A DNA stretch of 64,000 bases from Geobacillus vulcani PSS1 (GTDB lineage Bacteria; Bacillota; Bacilli; Bacillales; Anoxybacillaceae): contig NZ_JPOI01000001.1 in NCBI RefSeq assembly GCF_000733845.1, positions 1,589,501 to 1,653,500 of the forward strand. The letters run 5' to 3'. This document shows, one piece after another, positions 57,290-64,000 of the stretch (position 1 is its first letter; each line of letters begins with the position of its first letter). The notes beneath the pieces were generated by a model. The model was given only the letters and a program-made list of their open reading frames with translations, ran no database searches and was not told where the DNA came from. The position numbers were made by a program, and so were the translations under genes.

Positions 57290-57318
57290 TTCAAAATAGA
57301 ACGACTATTTTGTATAAT
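57290..57318 (+). promoter_or_regulatory. Sigma-A promoter of mbcS
   Basis: TTCAAA at 57290-57295, 17-nt spacer, perfect TATAAT at 57313-57318. Confidence 0.65.
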
Positions 57319-57363
57319 AGAGATGCCGACCGCGGCGAAACAAGATAGAGGGGGAGAGGAAAG

Positions 57364-58956
57364 ATGAGGCGGGAAGATTTGATTGCTCCCGAGCGCTACA
57401 ATTTGACATCGGAAATGGAACGGCATGCGACGGCTCACCCGGATCGGATCGCATTGAAATGGGAGAGCGAGCAAGGAGAAACGAAAGAGATTACATACGG
57501 CCGTCTGATGGCGCGCGCCAACCAAATTGGAAACGCTTTCTTATCGCACGGTCTCGAAAAAGGCGATAAAGTGCTCGTCATGATGCCGCGCCTCATTGAA
57601 ACATACGAAGTATATATAGGGGCGCTCAAAGCCGGGCTTGTCGTCATCCCAAGCTCGGAGATGCTGCGGACGAAAGACTTGCAATATCGGCTCGTCCATA
57701 GCGAAGCGAAAGCGGTCGTCGCGTATGCGCCGTATACGGACGAATTTGCGCCGATTGACGGCATCGACCGTTTGACGAAGTTCGTCATCGGAGAACCCCG
57801 GGACGGATGGATTCCGCTTGAAGACGCCATGGCGGGCGAGAGCGCAACGCTTGAGGCGGCGGACACCTCGCGCGACGATATGGCGTTTTTGTCGTACACG
57901 TCCGGCACAACCGGCAATCCGAAAGGAGTCGTCCATTGCCATGGCTGGGCATACGCCCATTTGCGCACCGCCGCGAAAAACTGGCTGTGCATTGAAGAGG
58001 GCGACCTTGTGTGGGCGACAGCCGGACCGGGATGGCAAAAATGGATTTGGAGTCCGTTTTTATCGGTGCTCGGCTCGGGGGCGACCGGTTTCGTCTACTA
58101 CGGCCGCTTTGAGCCGGAAAAATATTTACAGCTATTAGAAAAATACAACATCAATGTGCTGTGCTGCACGCCGACGGAGTATCGTTTGATGGCGAAAGTG
58201 CCGGACATCGGCCGTTATAACCTATCCCATTTGCACAGCGCCGTGTCCGCCGGTGAGCCGCTCAACCGCGAAGTGATCGACACGTTCGCCAAGCATTTCG
58301 GCGTCGAAGTGCGCGACGGCTACGGGCAGACGGAGAACACGCTGCTTGTCGGCGTCATGAAAGGAATGCCCATCAAGCCGGGTTCGATGGGAAAACCGAC
58401 GCCGGGCAACCGCGTCGAAATTATCGATGAAAACGGCGAGCCGTGCCCGCCCGGACAAGTCGGCGACATCGCCGTTCATATCGAAACGCCGGCGCTGTTT
58501 AAGTATTATTACAAAGATCCAGAGCGGACGGCGATGCAGTTCCGCGGCGACTACTACATCACGGGGGACAAAGCGCGCAAAGACGAGGACGGCTATTTCT
58601 GGTTTGAAGGCCGCGGGGATGACATCATCATCAGCGCCGGCTATACGATCGGCCCGTTTGAAGTGGAAGACGCGCTTGTCAAGCATCCAGCCGTCAAAGA
58701 GTGCGCCGTCGTCGCCAGTCCGGATGAAGTGCGCGGCCATGTGGTGAAAGCGTTCGTCGTGCTGCGCGACGGGATCGACAAAGACGATCCATCTTTGATT
58801 CCAGCCCTGCAAGAACATGTGAAACAGTTGACGGCGCCGTATAAATACCCGCGCAAAATCGAGTTTGTCGATGATTTGCCGAAAACGGCGTCTGGAAAAA
58901 TTCGCCGCGTCGAGCTGCGCGAGCGGGAAGCCCGCTTTGCCGGCCGGTCGTCGTAA
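57364..58956 (+). CDS. mbcS: Medium/branched-chain acyl-CoA synthetase MbcS (YtcI)
   Basis: AMP-forming acyl-CoA synthetase, 530 aa, related to AcsA but of the YtcI/MbcS branch, which in B. subtilis activates methylbutyrate and isobutyrate to feed branched-chain fatty acid synthesis. Motifs: AFLSYTSGTTGNPKGVVH around residue 175, RDGYGQTENTLL, DYYITGDKARKDEDGYFWF and the C-terminal LPKTASGKIRRVELR. Start ATG 57364 has GGGGGAGAGG upstream. Position beside sspA and thiI matches ytcI. Confidence 0.9.
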   Translation: MRREDLIAPERYNLTSEMERHATAHPDRIALKWESEQGETKEITYGRLMARANQIGNAFLSHGLEKGDKVLVMMPRLIETYEVYIGALKAGLVVIPSSEMLRTKDLQYRLVHSEAKAVVAYAPYTDEFAPIDGIDRLTKFVIGEPRDGWIPLEDAMAGESATLEAADTSRDDMAFLSYTSGTTGNPKGVVHCHGWAYAHLRTAAKNWLCIEEGDLVWATAGPGWQKWIWSPFLSVLGSGATGFVYYGRFEPEKYLQLLEKYNINVLCCTPTEYRLMAKVPDIGRYNLSHLHSAVSAGEPLNREVIDTFAKHFGVEVRDGYGQTENTLLVGVMKGMPIKPGSMGKPTPGNRVEIIDENGEPCPPGQVGDIAVHIETPALFKYYYKDPERTAMQFRGDYYITGDKARKDEDGYFWFEGRGDDIIISAGYTIGPFEVEDALVKHPAVKECAVVASPDEVRGHVVKAFVVLRDGIDKDDPSLIPALQEHVKQLTAPYKYPRKIEFVDDLPKTASGKIRRVELREREARFAGRSS

Positions 58957-59045
58957 GCGGAAAGAGCCGGTTGAGCTGGCCGCTGCCGGAAGCAGAGCGA
59001 TGTCCGCGCAGCGAAAAATGCCGCTCTGTGAGTCGTTTGGCAATC

Positions 59046-59082
59046 AAAAAGGGTGTTCTGCCTCAGCAGAGCACCCTTTTTT
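59046..59082. terminator. Bidirectional terminator between mbcS and nadK
   Basis: AAAAAGGGTGTTCTG pairs with CAGAGCACCCTTTTTT with one mismatch; T-runs on both strands. Confidence 0.88.
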
Positions 59083-59090
59083 CAAGCGTC

Positions 59091-59894
59091 TTACAAAAAG
59101 ACGCGTTTTACTTTATCCCAGAACGAATTGTCTTTTAGGCGCACCGTTTTGACCACCCGGTCGCTCAAGCGGATGTCAATCCGTTCAATATGCTGGATGC
59201 TGAGCGCTTCATTGTCGAGGCCGATGATCGGGAAATGGCTGGTTTCCTCTGACATTTTCAGCGTCAACGTCCGCGAGCCGCTCAAAATGAACGGCGAACC
59301 GAGCGTCCGATAGCGGTTGCTGTTGAGCGAGGCGAGCTCGCTCACTTGAAAGCACGGCAGGAGCGGATCGACGACCGCCCCGTGCACCGATTTATTGTAG
59401 CCGGTGCTGCCGGTTGGCGTCGACACGATGATGCCGTCGCCGCGGAACGTCTCGAAATGCAAGTCATCGATGAAGACGTCGATCGCCATCGTTTTAATGA
59501 TTTGCGAACGGATCGAACATTCGTTTAAGCAGAAAAACGAAGCCGCACCGTCGATTGTCACTTCGATGATCGGGTAGCGCCGCACCTCGAGCTTCCAATT
59601 TTTCGCCGCTTCCACCATATGATCGATGTCGTCAATATGGAAATCGCAGTAAAATCCACGCGCCGGCAAGACGGACACGCCGACGTACAAACGGTCGGGA
59701 AGAAATCCCGTCTGCCGCACCGCCTGCAAAAACGCGCCGTCATCCCCGATGCTGACGATGATGTTCGCTTCCCGATAGTCGTCGACGACCACAAACGGCC
59801 CGCGCTCCGCCAGTTTCACAAGCGGCTTGACCCGCTCGACAAGCTCGTCGTCGCGCTTATAAAAAAAATAAAGACGGTTGCGTTCCATATCCAT
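59091..59894 (-). CDS. nadK: NAD kinase (NadK2-type, YtdI)
   Basis: Phosphorylates NAD to NADP. The 267-aa length equals B. subtilis NadK2 (YtdI) as I recall it. The glycine-rich loop is IIVSIGDDGAFLQA, where the usual GGDGT is replaced by GDDGA as in the paralogue group. The NE motif appears as CLNECSIRS, and DGIIVSTPTGSTGYNKS is the second signature. Start is the ATG at 59894 with AGGAGGG upstream; the frame open to 59954 is leader. Divergent from sppA. Confidence 0.92.
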   Translation of the reverse strand: MDMERNRLYFFYKRDDELVERVKPLVKLAERGPFVVVDDYREANIIVSIGDDGAFLQAVRQTGFLPDRLYVGVSVLPARGFYCDFHIDDIDHMVEAAKNWKLEVRRYPIIEVTIDGAASFFCLNECSIRSQIIKTMAIDVFIDDLHFETFRGDGIIVSTPTGSTGYNKSVHGAVVDPLLPCFQVSELASLNSNRYRTLGSPFILSGSRTLTLKMSEETSHFPIIGLDNEALSIQHIERIDIRLSDRVVKTVRLKDNSFWDKVKRVFL

Positions 59895-60000
59895 GTTTTG
59901 CCCTCCTGCTGGCATGATTCCGTGTTTCCGTGTACAATAAATATTGTACCACATTTTCCATCCATTCTAAAAATATGGGAACTGATTCAGGGGGAGAACG

Positions 60001-61008
60001 ATGAATCGAAAACGATGGACGGCGTTGGCCATCGCCGCGGCCTTGTTTGTGATCTCGGTGCTCGTTCAAGCGGTCGGCGCTCTCTTGTCTGACAAGGCCG
60101 GCGGCTGGTCGGAAAGCTGGCTGGCGCTCATTGAGGCGCCGTTTACGGAAGAAGTGGTGGAAGACGGCGATCCACTGAAAAAAATCGCCGTGCTGGAAGT
60201 GAACGGCGTCATTCAAGAGGCGGGGGAAGCCGAGTCGCTTCTTTCCTCATCGACGTACAACCACCAGACGTTTTTGCAAATGATCCAACAGGCGAAAGAA
60301 GATTCAGACGTCAAAGCGATCATCTTGCGCATCAATTCGCCGGGCGGCGGGGTCGCGGAAAGCGCGGAAATTTACGATCAGCTGATGAAACTGAAAAAGA
60401 AAACCCATAAGCCGGTGTACGTATCGATGGGAGCGATGGCGGCTTCCGGCGGCTACTACATCGCGACAGCCGGCGATAAAATTTTCGCCAGCCCGGAGAC
60501 GATCACCGGCTCCATCGGCGTCATCATGCAAAGCGTCAACTATGAAGGGCTGGCAAAGAAGTACGGCGTGGAGCTTGTCACGATCAAAAGCGGGCCGTAC
60601 AAAGACATCATGAATCCGGCGCGCAAAATGACCGAGGCGGAGCGCGATCTTTTGCAGCGCCTGATCAACCAGTCGTATGAAGCGTTTGTTGATGTGGTAG
60701 CCAAAGGGAGAAAGCTGCCGGAAGACACGGTGCGCAAGCTGGCGGACGGCCGCATTTATGATGGCCGCCAGGCGAAGGCGCTCCGCCTTGTCGACGAGTT
60801 CGGCTACTTGGATGACGCCATCGCTGCGCTCAAAAAAGAGCATCATTTAACCGGCGCCCAAGTCGTAAAATACGTAAACGATGCGCCGTGGAGTTCGCTG
60901 TTGGAAATGGCGTCGAACCGGATGAAGCCGGACAGCGAGGCGGCGGGGCTGATCCGCCTGCTGTCGCGTCCCTCCTCGCCGCGGCTCATGTATTTATACG
61001 CTGAGTAA
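60001..61008 (+). CDS. sppA: Signal peptide peptidase SppA
   Basis: Membrane-anchored serine protease (S49) that degrades cleaved signal peptides at the membrane. The 335-aa protein has an N-terminal transmembrane helix (residues 6-28), the Ser nucleophile S149 in MAASGGYYIATAGD and the general-base Lys K201 in GPYKDIMNPAR, the Ser/Lys dyad of the half-length SppA type that forms an octameric dome. The start ATG follows AGGGGGAG. yteJ follows 13 nt downstream as in B. subtilis. Confidence 0.95.
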   Translation: MNRKRWTALAIAAALFVISVLVQAVGALLSDKAGGWSESWLALIEAPFTEEVVEDGDPLKKIAVLEVNGVIQEAGEAESLLSSSTYNHQTFLQMIQQAKEDSDVKAIILRINSPGGGVAESAEIYDQLMKLKKKTHKPVYVSMGAMAASGGYYIATAGDKIFASPETITGSIGVIMQSVNYEGLAKKYGVELVTIKSGPYKDIMNPARKMTEAERDLLQRLINQSYEAFVDVVAKGRKLPEDTVRKLADGRIYDGRQAKALRLVDEFGYLDDAIAALKKEHHLTGAQVVKYVNDAPWSSLLEMASNRMKPDSEAAGLIRLLSRPSSPRLMYLYAE

Positions 61009-61021
61009 AGGAAGTGGGAAC

Positions 61022-61492
61022 ATGACAGACATGCAAGCGACGGCGCCGCCGATGGACCCTCTTCCGCCGGCGGAACGCCCCCTCTGCTACGGCGGCTTTT
61101 GGCTCCGCTTTTGGGCGTATTGGCTCGATGTCATCGTCGTCTCGAGCCTCAACCGGCTTGTCGTCTGGCCGCTTTTCCGCCTGTTCGATTGGCCGCTTAC
61201 GCGGGACGGTTTGTTCGCGCCGGCGGCGGTTGCGGCAGCGGTCGTCTTTTACGCCTATTTCGTGTTGATGACAAAATGGTTCGGACAGACGCTTGGCAAA
61301 ATGGTGTTCGGCCTGAAAGTGGCCGATGAACGCGGCGAGCCTTTGACATGGCTTACTGTGCTGTTCCGCGAAGTCATCGGCAAGTTCATTTCCAAGACGT
61401 TGTTTTTTATCGGCTTTTTGTTCGTAGCTTTTTCCGAAAAGAAAAAAGGAATGCACGATCAGTTTGCCGATACGATCGTCATCCGCGAGTGA
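61022..61492 (+). CDS. yteJ: RDD family membrane protein YteJ
   Basis: A 156-aa integral membrane protein of the RDD family with three or four hydrophobic segments. The family's Arg and Asp residues lie in FWLRFWAYWLDVIVVS (RDD-type first helix) and GQTLGKMVFGLKVADERGEP. In B. subtilis SppA and YteJ act together in resistance to antibacterial peptides. It starts 13 nt after sppA with AAGGAAGTGGGA upstream, so it is in the same operon. Confidence 0.9.
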   Translation: MTDMQATAPPMDPLPPAERPLCYGGFWLRFWAYWLDVIVVSSLNRLVVWPLFRLFDWPLTRDGLFAPAAVAAAVVFYAYFVLMTKWFGQTLGKMVFGLKVADERGEPLTWLTVLFREVIGKFISKTLFFIGFLFVAFSEKKKGMHDQFADTIVIRE

Positions 61493-61600
61493 TCCGCCCG
61501 CCTCGACGGGAAGAAGTTGTATAAGATGGCCACCTGCCGAAACGGCAGGTTTATTTTTTTTTCAGATGGCGACAATGGATGATGAAAGGGAGGACGGACA

Positions 61601-62290
61601 TTGAAAGCAGTCATCGCGGTCATCGCAACGGTTGTTCTTTTGCTTCTTCTCGTCGCTTGGATGAAAGTATCGGTGACGATTGTGTTTCGGCATAGGCAAG
61701 ATGATGACGAAGCCAAAATTGTCGTGCGCACGCTCTTTGGCCTCCTCCGCTACACGGTTCGCATCCCGTTGATCAAGGTGGATATGGACCCGGATGCGCC
61801 GGGGGTGGCGTTTCTCCATAAAAAAGGAATGGGGGGGACGCGCGGAAAAGAGGAAAAGAGAGGAACAGTGACGCCGCAAAAAATCGCCGACCTGTTTCGG
61901 CAGCTGAAACGGTTTCTCGAGCAAGTCGTCGACTTGCATGAAATTATGAAACAATTTTATCGCCACGTGACGATTACGAAATGGGAATGGAAAACGAGAA
62001 TCGGCACCGGCGACGCCGCGTCAACCGGCTTGCTTGTGGGGCTTGGCTGGTCATTGAAATACATGATCATCGGCGCCGCCAGCCGCTGCATGAACATGAA
62101 AACGACCCCCGCTGTCGCCGTCATGCCGGCATATGACCGGACTGCCTCGGAAACAATGTTTTTATGTATGATTCACTTTCGAATCGGGCATGCTATGGTA
62201 GCAGGATGGCGAGTGATCAAACATTGGCGCGGACGGCAGCCGCCAAAGCGGAATCCATTGGCGGCCAAGCAGGCAAATGAAGGCTACTAG
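61601..62290 (+). CDS. ytfI: YtfI, DUF2953 protein
   Basis: A 229-aa protein with an N-terminal membrane helix (AVIAVIATVVLLLLLVAW, residues 3-20) and a DUF2953 domain characterised by TKWEWKTRIGTGDAASTGLLVG. B. subtilis YtfI is produced during sporulation next to YtfJ; function unknown. Its start is TTG at 61601 with GAAAGGGAGG upstream. ytfJ follows 11 nt after the stop, so the pair is co-transcribed. Confidence 0.85.
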   Translation: MKAVIAVIATVVLLLLLVAWMKVSVTIVFRHRQDDDEAKIVVRTLFGLLRYTVRIPLIKVDMDPDAPGVAFLHKKGMGGTRGKEEKRGTVTPQKIADLFRQLKRFLEQVVDLHEIMKQFYRHVTITKWEWKTRIGTGDAASTGLLVGLGWSLKYMIIGAASRCMNMKTTPAVAVMPAYDRTASETMFLCMIHFRIGHAMVAGWRVIKHWRGRQPPKRNPLAAKQANEGY

Positions 62291-62301
62291 GAGGAATGAG
62301 C

Positions 62302-62766
62302 ATGACGAACCATCCGATTCAAGGGCTGATGACAACAGCGATGGAAAACTTAAAACAAATGATTGACGTCAATACGATTATCGGTGACCCGGTCGAGACG
62401 CCGGATGGCAGCGTCATTTTAACCGTCTCGAAAGTCGGGTTTGGCTTTGCCGCCGGCGGCAGCGAGTTTATGCTTGACGGCCAACAAAATGGCCATCAAG
62501 GAACACAAGCCGGCGGAAACGGGCAGGCTCAAGGGAACGGACATCCGTTTGGCGGCGGCAGCGGCGGCGGCGTGTCGATTACGCCGATTGCGTTTCTCGT
62601 CGTCAACTCGTCTGGGGTGAAGCTGCTCCATCTGGACGAAAGCACGCACTTATACGAAAAAATTCTCGATGTCGCTCCGCAGGCGTTCGAGAAGATTCAG
62701 GCGATGCTGAAGAAAAACAAGAAAGACGGTGTCGCACACGAAAGAGCGAACGACTTTGACATTTAG
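62302..62766 (+). CDS. ytfJ: GerW-family sporulation protein YtfJ
   Basis: A 154-aa protein of the GerW/YtfJ family made in the forespore and needed for normal germination responses in B. subtilis. The N-terminal half (HPIQGLMTTAMENLKQMIDVNTIIG, with TVSKVGFGFAAGGSEF) is the conserved domain. The middle is a Gln/Gly/Asn-rich linker (GQQNGHQGTQAGGNGQAQGN), and ITPIAFLVVNSSGVKLLH closes it. Start is ATG 62302, 7 nt from AGGAGG; ATG 62296 is too close. Confidence 0.9.
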   Translation: MTNHPIQGLMTTAMENLKQMIDVNTIIGDPVETPDGSVILTVSKVGFGFAAGGSEFMLDGQQNGHQGTQAGGNGQAQGNGHPFGGGSGGGVSITPIAFLVVNSSGVKLLHLDESTHLYEKILDVAPQAFEKIQAMLKKNKKDGVAHERANDFDI

Positions 62767-62792
62767 CCGGACCGCTGGCGTCCGGCGTTTTT
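62766..62792 (+). terminator. Terminator after ytfJ
   Basis: GCCGGAC/GTCCGGC stem, 7-nt loop, followed by GTTTTT. Confidence 0.8.
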
Positions 62793-62888
62793 CCGTTTGG
62801 CGGCGCAACCGGACAAAATCGTTGAAAAATTCCGTTCCACGTTTTAGTATGGAAGTAGTACATATTTTTCTAAAGGGGGAGAGAGCCC

Positions 62889-63389
62889 ATGGCCCATGTG
62901 ACGTTTAAAGGGCAGCCGGTGACGCTTGTCGGCAACGAAGTGAAAGTCGGCGACAAAGCGCCGGATTTCACCGTGCTTGATCAAAACTTGCAGGAAGTGA
63001 CGCTCGCGGATACGAAAGGGCACGTCCGTCTGATCAGCGTCGTTCCGTCGCTCGATACCGGGGTTTGCGATGCGCAGACGCGCCGATTCAATGAAGAAGC
63101 GGCGAAGCTGGACAACGTGAAAGTGTTGACGATCAGCGTCGATTTGCCGTTTGCGCAAAAGCGGTGGTGCGGCGCCGCCGGCATTGAGAACGTGCAAGTG
63201 TTGTCCGACCATCGCGATGTCTCGTTCGGACAGGCATACGGCGTCTTGATCAAGGAGCTGCGCCTGCTTGCCCGCGCCGTGTTTGTCATCGACAGCAATG
63301 ACACGGTGACGTATGTTGAATACGTGCCGGAAGTGACGAACCACCCGAACTACGAAGCGGCGATTGAAGCGGCGAAAGCGGCGAAATAA
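62889..63389 (+). CDS. tpx: Thiol peroxidase Tpx
   Basis: Atypical 2-Cys peroxiredoxin that reduces hydroperoxides with thioredoxin. The 166-aa protein has the peroxidatic Cys C60 in [16 protein letters not shown] and the resolving Cys C94 in [19 protein letters not shown] near the N terminus and [17 protein letters not shown] at the C terminus are family typical. Start ATG 62889 has AGGGGGAGAG upstream. A weak promoter (TTGAAA, 17 nt, TAGTAT) lies just upstream, and a good terminator follows. Confidence 0.97.
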   Translation: MAHVTFKGQPVTLVGNEVKVGDKAPDFTVLDQNLQEVTLADTKGHVRLISVVPSLDTGVCDAQTRRFNEEAAKLDNVKVLTISVDLPFAQKRWCGAAGIENVQVLSDHRDVSFGQAYGVLIKELRLLARAVFVIDSNDTVTYVEYVPEVTNHPNYEAAIEAAKAAK

Positions 63390-63440
63390 CGATGAGCGGC
63401 GGACATCCGCCTGCATAGGTTGCTCGCTTTGATCACAGCG

Positions 63441-63467
63441 GCCCCGACTCGTTCGGGGCCTTTTCTC
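63441..63467 (+). terminator. Terminator after tpx
   Basis: Perfect GGCCCCGA/TCGGGGCC stem, 5-nt loop, followed by TTTTCT. Confidence 0.85.
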
Positions 63468-63554
63468 GTTTCTATCGGCGCCTTTCTTGCGGCGTGAGAC
63501 GGACGGTCGTACAATATACAGAAGGGACGTTGGCAGAAAGGTGGGGACGTATAG

Positions 63555-64000
63555 ATGATGACGCCAGTCGAACGGTTGTTCACCGTATTCGACGAGACGG
63601 CCCAGATTTTGCAAGAAGAATTGCAATGCACGTATTTGGAAGCCGTTGCGGAGACGGGGGAAAATTTGTTTCACGGCGACGTGTTGCAAGACGAAGTGAG
63701 TGAGCTGAACGCGAAACGGTTGAAAAAGCAGTATCGCGAACTGATGCTGGAACGGTTTCAAAACGAAGACATCCGCAAAGCGTTCCAGTTGGCGGTGCTA
63801 AAAGGGATGCGAAAGCATGTCCAGCCGCATCATCAAATGACCCCGGATGCGGTCAGCTTGTTTTTGGCCCATTTAGTCCGCGAGTTTACGCGATCGCATT
63901 TGGCGGTGACGGTCCTCGACCCGGCCGTCGGCACGGCGAATTTATTGACGGCGGTGTTAAACGGCCTTCGGGGCAAACAGGCGGCCAGCTACGGCAGCGA
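63555..64000 (+). CDS. ytxK: YtxK, DNA methyltransferase-like protein (truncated by window end)
   Basis: The N-terminal 148 codons of a longer protein run off the window. The start MMTPVERLFTVFDETAQIL, the segment QPHHQMTPDAVSLFLAHLV and the SAM-binding motif VLDPAVGTANLL identify it as YtxK, a class I N6-adenine methyltransferase-like protein found downstream of tpx and upstream of ackA in B. subtilis. Whether it methylates DNA is unknown; the NPPY motif lies beyond the window. The ATG at 63555 has AAAGGTGGGG upstream (63558 is also an ATG). Confidence 0.88.
   Translation, partial: MMTPVERLFTVFDETAQILQEELQCTYLEAVAETGENLFHGDVLQDEVSELNAKRLKKQYRELMLERFQNEDIRKAFQLAVLKGMRKHVQPHHQMTPDAVSLFLAHLVREFTRSHLAVTVLDPAVGTANLLTAVLNGLRGKQAASYGS

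Noticed and set aside
59014..59036. Another copy of the GGTGAGTC hairpin downstream of mbcS
   Set aside because: It shares TGTGAGTC but has only a 4-5 bp stem and a 16-nt loop, so it cannot be separated from chance.

Overview
The window is a GC-rich (roughly mid-50s %) chromosomal segment of a spore-forming, thermophilic member of the Bacillota, most likely a Geobacillus of the stearothermophilus/kaustophilus group. This rests on three things. Gene order closely follows the 'yt' region of the Bacillus subtilis chromosome (ytpB ... leuS ... ccpA-aroA, acuABC-acsA, tyrS-rpsD, ezrA, nifZ-thiI, sspA, sppA, tpx, ytxK). There is a thermolysin-like neutral protease almost identical to the B. stearothermophilus Npr proteins as I remember them. 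The proteins are rich in Arg, Ala and Glu. Almost everything is ordinary vertically inherited core genome; I see no prophage, complete insertion sequence, CRISPR array, rRNA or tRNA gene.

Layout: 0.2-2.9 kb ytpB, ytqB/mnmM, ytzC and a 54-codon orphan. 3.1-7.6 kb MFS exporter yttB, a leucine T-box with leuS, and rhodanese ytwF. 8.1-12.2 kb a quorum-sensing protease cassette (nprA-type RRNPP regulator, a 42-codon secreted-peptide precursor, npr protease), followed by an unusual structured element and cse60. 12.4-19.9 kb ytfP, the lipid II flippase murJ, a small coiled-coil protein, pseudouridine synthase ytzG, DeoR-type ytzE, pepV and an MFS carrier. 19.9-25.9 kb thpR, ytlQ, pullulanase amyX, kinase-like ytmP, ytzH and trmB. 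26-33 kb ytnP, ytzB, ytoP, a DUF84 NTPase, ytpQ, ytpR and sftA. 33-37 kb murC, ytxGHJ and aroA. 37-43.3 kb carbon-overflow control: ccpA, acuCBA, acsA. 43.6-48.7 kb a class A PBP with an FN3 tail, a tyrosine T-box with tyrS, and rpsD with its leader. 49-54.3 kb the GGDEF protein ytrP, ytsP, hisJ and ezrA. 54.5-59.9 kb nifZ-thiI, sspA, mbcS and nadK2. 60-64 kb sppA, yteJ, ytfI, ytfJ, tpx and the truncated ytxK.

Functional links: nprA, its downstream peptide gene and npr look like one cell-density-dependent exoprotease circuit. CcpA lies beside the acetate/acetoin genes it probably represses, and acsA carries a near-consensus cre site. AcuA and AcuC are the acetylase and deacetylase of AcsA. 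NifZ supplies persulfide sulfur to ThiI for s4U in tRNA. YtqB/MnmM, TrmB, YtzG, YtpR, LeuS, TyrS and ThiI form a large translation and RNA-modification share.

The least explained DNA is intergenic. (i) There is a 130-bp cloverleaf-like element downstream of npr, flanked by two imperfect copies of the npr 3' end. (ii) A dispersed hairpin family keeps its 13-nt loop while the stem sequence changes compensatorily. (iii) A looser TTTCTC...GAAAAA repeat occurs in several gaps where B. subtilis has additional genes.
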